Positions 63,065 through 64,000 of a stretch of DNA of 64,000 bases are shown piece by piece; within the stretch, counting starts at the first letter, position 1; every line of letters begins with the position of its first letter. Made by a program: the position numbers and the translations under genes. The stretch is from Kudoa neothunni (lineage: Eukaryota > Cnidaria): positions 744,001-808,000 of the forward strand of contig OZ199840.1 in the NCBI GenBank assembly GCA_964304625.1, written 5' to 3'. The notes beneath the pieces are model-generated. The model searched no databases. It worked only from the letters and a program-made list of their open reading frames with translations, and was not told the DNA's origin.

Positions 63065-64000
63065 ATCTTACTTGCCTTACAACACAGAGCCCGGATGTTC
63101 CAACGCAACCTTGGACTACTTTAATTTCATTTCCTTATTCTTCTAAAACTTTCAAAGCCATCATTGACACCGGTTCTGCGTATACAATTATAAAGTCTTC
63201 AATTATACCAAAAAATTGCCCCTATCAACCAACACATTTGAACTTGTATACGGCCTCTGGGTCTCCTATAAAAGTCATATCTTTAGTACCCGTAAATGTA
63301 CAATGGGATAATAAATTTTCGCCCTTTGATGCCCTTGTTACCCCAACCCTGGTTTATGATGCTATTATTGGTCGAGATTTTCTTAAGTCTACTGGTGCAA
63401 ATGTATTCCATGATGGTGCTACCGATGCAATAACTGCTAATGTGAATATTTCGGATAACAATGCTAATACCAGTCTGAATAAATTGGTAAATGATGTATT
63501 TGATGAATTCAAAACTGTTTTCGCAACAAGTGTCAATGATCTACTTACTGCAAAATCCATTTACCATACCATCGATACTGGCTATTCAAAACCAGTCGTA
63601 ACCAAGCCCTAAAGACTGCCTTTACATTATAAAGATGAAATCACCAAGCAGGTAGAGGATGCCCTCCGCAATAATATAATCCGCCCATCAAGTAGTCCCT
63701 GGTGCTCTTCTGTGGTTTTGGTTCCAAAAAAAGATGGCAAGACTAGGATGTGCGTGGATTATCGCAAACTCAACAATATTACTCAGCGAGATGAATATCC
63801 ACTCCCCAGACTGGAAGATACATTAGACGTGCTCTCTGGATCAACTATCTTCACCACACTTGACCTTCAGTGTGGATATTGGCAGATACCCGTCCCGGAA
63901 GAAGATATTCCCAAAACCGCGTTTTCTCCTGGGAATGGTCTTGGTCTTTTTGAATTTATCAAGATGCCATTTGGCTTGTCGAATGCTCCGGCAACATTCC
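62995..64000 (+). pseudogene. pol of gypsy 2, partial, one in-frame stop
   Basis: Protease IIDTGSAYTIIKSS at about 63,160; AIIGRDFL at about 63,365. A TAA stop at 63,610-63,612 interrupts the linker before reverse transcriptase. Afterwards the same frame is open to the window end with VLVPKKDGKTRMCVDYRKL, FTTLDLQCGYWQI and FIKMPFGLSNAPATF. Apart from the stop the frame is intact, so this is a young copy. The catalytic box lies beyond the window. Confidence 0.75.

Larger units (their letters stand above)
61250..64000 (+). mobile_element. Ty3/gypsy retrotransposon 2, 5' part (cut by window end)
   Basis: LTR to about 62,269 (ends ACA), primer-binding site TGGTGCCGAACG at 62,271-62,282, then gag and pol. 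The internal region is far better preserved than gypsy 1. The window ends in the reverse transcriptase. Confidence 0.85.

Overview
The window is very AT-rich eukaryotic DNA with many transposons. Real genes are split by tiny introns, mostly 39-53 nt with GT..AG ends. The mix of hAT, pogo/Tigger, Mutator-like and Ty3/gypsy elements with miniature introns points to a compact-intron invertebrate. A parasitic animal such as a myxozoan would fit, but no marker gene proves this. No rRNA, tRNA or CRISPR array was seen.

Layout: a tandem array of about four related units, with the best-supported host genes all on the minus strand. Units 1 and 2 (1-15,960 and 16,473-38,782) are near-identical where they align. 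Units 3 and 4 (38,783-56,535 and 56,536-64,000+) form a second near-identical pair. Three host gene families recur. (S) A small secreted Cys-containing protein with seven exons: A1 2,258-3,084; A2 18,729-19,548; B1 39,561-40,384; B2 57,855-58,680. (T) A secreted mucin-like protein with a Thr/Ser dipeptide array: T1 15,333-16,110; T2 37,978-38,782; T3 55,859-56,535, frameshifted. (F) A ten-exon, 842-residue type I membrane protein with FN3-like modules: F2 31,789-34,775. Only its last exon survives in unit 1 (12,200-12,281). The exon models for A1, B1, T1 and F2 each sum to a multiple of three, with compatible phases at every junction.

Transposons: unit 1 carries a hAT element (5,535-8,179). 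A pogo/Tigger element is full length in unit 2 (25,631-27,597) and reduced to a 226-bp MITE at the same site in unit 1 (5,137-5,362). A decayed Ty3/gypsy element (20,415-24,345) sits in a TA microsatellite in unit 2. Unit 3 holds a second hAT (42,957-49,374, perfect 8-bp TSD), itself interrupted by a Mutator-like element (43,157-46,229, perfect 9-bp TSD). Unit 4 preserves the site without that hAT. A second Ty3/gypsy element starts in unit 4 and runs off the window end; unit 3 has only its LTR.

Main result: between S paralogues B1 and B2, exons 3 and 5 carry about 19 amino-acid-changing codon differences and one silent one, while the introns between them are almost unchanged (about 1 difference in 87 nt). 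This is the signature of strong diversifying selection on a secreted protein. The array, pairing secreted S and T proteins with an FN3-like surface protein, looks like an expanding, fast-evolving secreted or surface gene cluster.
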